From: Candidatus Aminicenantota bacterium
GTDB lineage: Bacteria > Acidobacteriota > Aminicenantia > Aminicenantales > JAFGAV01
Direction of reading: 5' to 3'
DNA length: 6,951 bases
NCBI GenBank assembly: GCA_016867615.1
Contig: VGJG01000088.1
Span: forward strand, 1-6,951
Shown here: positions 4,693-6,951 of the stretch, piece by piece
Layout: every line of letters begins with the position of its first letter
Position numbering within the stretch: position 1 is the first letter of the stretch
Position numbers and translations under genes: made by a program
The notes under the pieces: model-generated
The model's input: the letters and a program-made list of their open reading frames with translations, nothing else
Told to the model about the DNA's origin: nothing
Databases searched by the model: none

Positions 4693-6951
4693 CTAGAACC
4701 TCTTGCGGACCTTAAAATCAAAGCTCATGCGCCCCAGGTCGTCGCGGATGCCGACCAGGGACAGGTTGTCCCCGAGCTCCCATTCCAGCCGGACGATCTC
4801 CTCCCGCTGGGTGGACAGATTGGTGGCGTAATAGATGAACAGGTTCCGGCTGATCCTCTTTCCCACGGTCAGGCGGGCGGTCATTTCCGAGGAGGCGCCC
4901 AGGATGAAGGGATCGATCCGGAAGCGGTCGATGCTCAACAGCTTGGTCGCCCGCTTCTTGGCCTCCTCGAAGAGCTGAAGGGTGAGCAGCGTCGCCGAGC
5001 TGAGCTGCGAGCTCGTCTCGGCCCGGTAGGTGCGCTTGAAGGCCTCGCCCATGACCAGCAGGGCGAGGACGTCCTCGGGCGGCAGCGGGGGGGAGGAGCT
5101 GAATTCCGGCTTGAGATGATCGAGGAGACCGGAGAGGGCGAAGCTGACCCTGTAGTCCTTGACATAAGTCTCTCCCCTGAAGTCCAGGTAGGGATCGACG
5201 GCCGTGGGGTTGAAAAAGCGGAGGTTGCCGCGCAGAAGAGTGAATTTCCGTTCCTGGAAGAACAGGTACCCGTCCAGCAGCTCGATCTCGCCGAGCAGGA
5301 TCGGGTCGGCGACCGAGCCCGTGACGTTCAGGTCGAACCGGCCTCGGGCGCGCCCCAGGGAATTTTCCACCCAAGCGTTGTCCTCCGCCCGGAGGTTGAT
5401 GTTCAGCGTCAGGTCGTCGAAAAAATCCTTCTCCGAGTCCGCCTGGTAAAAGGGCTTGGTGCTGAAACTGAACGTCTCCGACACCTCGCGCCGCCAGGAA
5501 AGGGAATGGATATCAAAATCCCCGTCCAGGACGAAACGTTCGCTGTCCTTGACGAGGCGCAGACGGCCGTCGGCCAAAGCACGCGTCCGCTCCAGGGGCG
5601 CCAGTCTCAGCCCCCGGCCCTCGAAGGTGAAATCGAGCTCCAACTCCCCGCCCAGGCCGAGAGTCGCTTTCCCCGTGCCCTCGATCGGCCCTCCGCCCAA
5701 AGTTCCGTTGAAGGAGCGGAGGGAGAGGGTCCGGCCGTCGATGAAGACCAAGCCGGAAAAATCGTTCACCGCCTGGGAAAAATCCGGGATGGGCAGCAGG
5801 GAGCCTTGAAAATCCACAACGCCCTTCACGCCGGGCTCACGGGACGGCCCGCGGACTTCGGCCAGATAGTTCACCCGTCCCCTGGCCCCCTTCCAGGGGA
5901 GAAGAATGTCCAGGTCGGAGAACGACCCTTTGACGTCCAGGTCATAAGAACTGTCCGGGAAGCGATAGACGAAGCTCAGGGAGCAGTCGTTCTCCCCGGG
6001 CCGGAAGGCGCCCTTCCAGGACGCCTCCAGGCTTTCCCAGGAAAAGAGCAGTTCCGCGTTCCCCTCGGCCCGAGCGGCGGCGAGGCTGCCGTACGCCGGC
6101 CCTTCAAGTGAGACGACCCCCCGGACGGGGTCTTTGCCCAGCATTCCCCGGCCGCTCAACTCGAAGAAGATACGGCCTTTGAGGTCCGGCTCCAAGCCGG
6201 ACAGGTCCAGGGCGCTCCCGCGCATATCGAGGGAGTACGTGTCGTCGGACAATCCCAAGCGGCCCGATCCCGATACGCGGCCCAGGAAATAGGTCAACTC
6301 CAGGGAGGGGAAAACAAGCTCCTCGTCCTCGCGATAGACCACCGTCCCCGTCACCTCGTTGAATTCCTGGTCGCCCAGCAGGATCTGGGAGCTGGAGAAT
6401 GTCCCGGAAACGGTAACCCGGTCGTTCCGGCCGAGGATTTCGAACTCTCCCTGCCCCTCGCCCCGCAGGGGCAGGGGGATGTCGAGCGCCGGGAAAAGAC
6501 GCTCCATCCGTCCTCGGCTGAGACCGACCTCGGCCCTCCAGCCCGCATCGTCGACCCTGACCTCCGCCCGGCCCATGAGCTCCCGGTCATCGGCCCGGCA
6601 GGAGACGGCGACCCGGCCGTCCCGGGTGTCGATATCGGCCGTGCCCTCGACGAAAGCGGCCTCCAGAGCGCCCAGGGCCCCGGGGAAAAGGAAGAAATTC
6701 ATCCTCACCCGCGGCGCGTCGAAGGGGCCGGAGATCCGCACCTCGGCGTTCCCCCGGCCCCGGATCTCGGGAAAATCGAACTCCTCATCCAGGATCAGGG
6801 ACGTGAAGCGGCGGGCGAGCTTGATGTCCTTGACCTGACCCGAAAGGCGCATGTCGAACGTCCGGCCGATGTCCAGGTCGGCTTCGACGGCCATCCGCCC
6901 GAAGGTGGACTCGACCTCCCGGGACCGGAACCGGACGCGGTCCTGCCCGTC
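4693..6951 (-). CDS. tamB: TamB-family translocation and assembly module protein, C-terminal part (5' truncated)
   Basis: Large inner-membrane-anchored protein with a long beta-rich periplasmic groove. In E. coli, TamB works with the Omp85 protein TamA, and TamB-like proteins (with YhdP and YdbH) are implicated in phospholipid transport to the outer membrane. The last 752 codons are visible, and the frame stays open to the right edge; the ATG at 6894 is internal. The visible protein is almost entirely short amphipathic strands with regular RG, SG and EG turns, as in AsmA/TamB repeats. The DUF490 domain covers about the last 250 residues. It includes GEIELLDGYLFFQERKF, then LLRGNLRFFNPTAVDPYLDF, a YRVSFALSGLLDH strand pair, and SSSPPLPPEDVLALLVMGEA, a hallmark of the family. 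The end (LSLVGIRDDLGRMSFDFK) is also typical. The N-terminal membrane anchor is outside the window. The stop TAG is 1 base before the Omp85 start, so the two are co-translated partners. Confidence 0.95.
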   Translation of the reverse strand, partial: DGQDRVRFRSREVESTFGRMAVEADLDIGRTFDMRLSGQVKDIKLARRFTSLILDEEFDFPEIRGRGNAEVRISGPFDAPRVRMNFFLFPGALGALEAAFVEGTADIDTRDGRVAVSCRADDRELMGRAEVRVDDAGWRAEVGLSRGRMERLFPALDIPLPLRGEGQGEFEILGRNDRVTVSGTFSSSQILLGDQEFNEVTGTVVYREDEELVFPSLELTYFLGRVSGSGRLGLSDDTYSLDMRGSALDLSGLEPDLKGRIFFELSGRGMLGKDPVRGVVSLEGPAYGSLAAARAEGNAELLFSWESLEASWKGAFRPGENDCSLSFVYRFPDSSYDLDVKGSFSDLDILLPWKGARGRVNYLAEVRGPSREPGVKGVVDFQGSLLPIPDFSQAVNDFSGLVFIDGRTLSLRSFNGTLGGGPIEGTGKATLGLGGELELDFTFEGRGLRLAPLERTRALADGRLRLVKDSERFVLDGDFDIHSLSWRREVSETFSFSTKPFYQADSEKDFFDDLTLNINLRAEDNAWVENSLGRARGRFDLNVTGSVADPILLGEIELLDGYLFFQERKFTLLRGNLRFFNPTAVDPYLDFRGETYVKDYRVSFALSGLLDHLKPEFSSSPPLPPEDVLALLVMGEAFKRTYRAETSSQLSSATLLTLQLFEEAKKRATKLLSIDRFRIDPFILGASSEMTARLTVGKRISRNLFIYYATNLSTQREEIVRLEWELGDNLSLVGIRDDLGRMSFDFKVRKRF
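4699..4704 (-). promoter_or_regulatory. Ribosome binding site that sets the Omp85 gene start
   Basis: AAGAGG on the - strand lies 7 bases before the GTG at 4691-4689. The site is within the last codons of tamB. It favours this GTG over the in-frame TTG at 4721, which would add ten residues (including arginines) ahead of the signal peptide and overlap tamB by 29 bases. Confidence 0.7.
5878..5900. repeat. Perfect 8-bp inverted repeat inside tamB
   Basis: TCCCCTGG at 5878-5885 and CCAGGGGA at 5893-5900 are exact reverse complements around a 7-base loop. This is a second possible hairpin in the tamB message. In GC-rich coding DNA such a repeat can arise by chance. Confidence 0.4.
6446..6479. repeat. 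Perfect 10-bp inverted repeat inside tamB
   Basis: CCCTGCCCCT at 6449-6458 and AGGGGCAGGG at 6467-6476 are exact reverse complements with an 8-base loop. Past a G-T mismatch, 6446-6447 also pair with 6478-6479. In the tamB transcript this would make a very stable GC hairpin. It stays in frame and encodes PLPLRGEGQGE, which fits the repeat style of the protein. Confidence 0.6.

Noticed and set aside
4501..6111. Long open frame on the + strand, antisense to tamB and the 5' end of the Omp85 gene
   Set aside because: Its translation has no recognisable domain and is rich in Arg, Gly, Gln and Pro, typical of the reverse frame of GC-rich genes. The - strand genes there are certain.
6115..6132. Inverted repeat GACCCC/GGGGTC inside tamB
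   Set aside because: Only six base pairs in GC-rich coding DNA, easily expected by chance.

Overview
The window is GC-rich, gene-dense bacterial DNA. It carries the tail of one gene on the + strand and four tightly packed genes on the - strand. The organism is a diderm (two-membrane) bacterium: the window encodes an outer-membrane Omp85 beta-barrel protein, a TamB-type periplasm-spanning protein and a SurA-like periplasmic protein. High GC and an Omp85 protein with seven POTRA domains would fit Acidobacteriota (including Aminicenantia) or a myxobacterial/delta-proteobacterial lineage. That placement is a low-confidence guess from the sequence alone. No mobile element, CRISPR array, tRNA, rRNA or prophage gene was seen.

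Layout from left to right. Bases 3-353 (+) are the C-terminal part of a PgsA-type phosphatidylglycerophosphate synthase, followed by a probable intrinsic terminator (355-386). This gene converges on the - strand cluster, which is transcribed from right to left: tamB (6951 to 4693, 5' end outside the window), a seven-POTRA BamA/TamA-family gene (4691 to 1968), a short SurA-N-like chaperone gene without a PPIase domain (1978 to 1319), and fabD (1314 to 385). Junctions are +1 nt, -11 nt and +4 nt, so the four genes almost certainly form one translationally coupled operon. Its promoter lies beyond the right edge. No gene-free stretch exceeds about 35 bases.

How the genes fit together: TamB and the Omp85 protein form a TAM-like pair bridging the inner and outer membranes, for outer-membrane protein insertion and/or lipid movement. 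The SurA-like protein is likely a periplasmic holdase for the same route. FabD supplies malonyl-ACP for fatty-acid synthesis, and the facing pgsA makes the phosphatidylglycerol precursor. Lipid building and outer-membrane building are therefore side by side. The most unusual points are the seven-POTRA array next to TamB, the PPIase-less SurA-like protein in the same operon, and fabD as the terminal gene of an envelope-assembly operon instead of a fab cluster.
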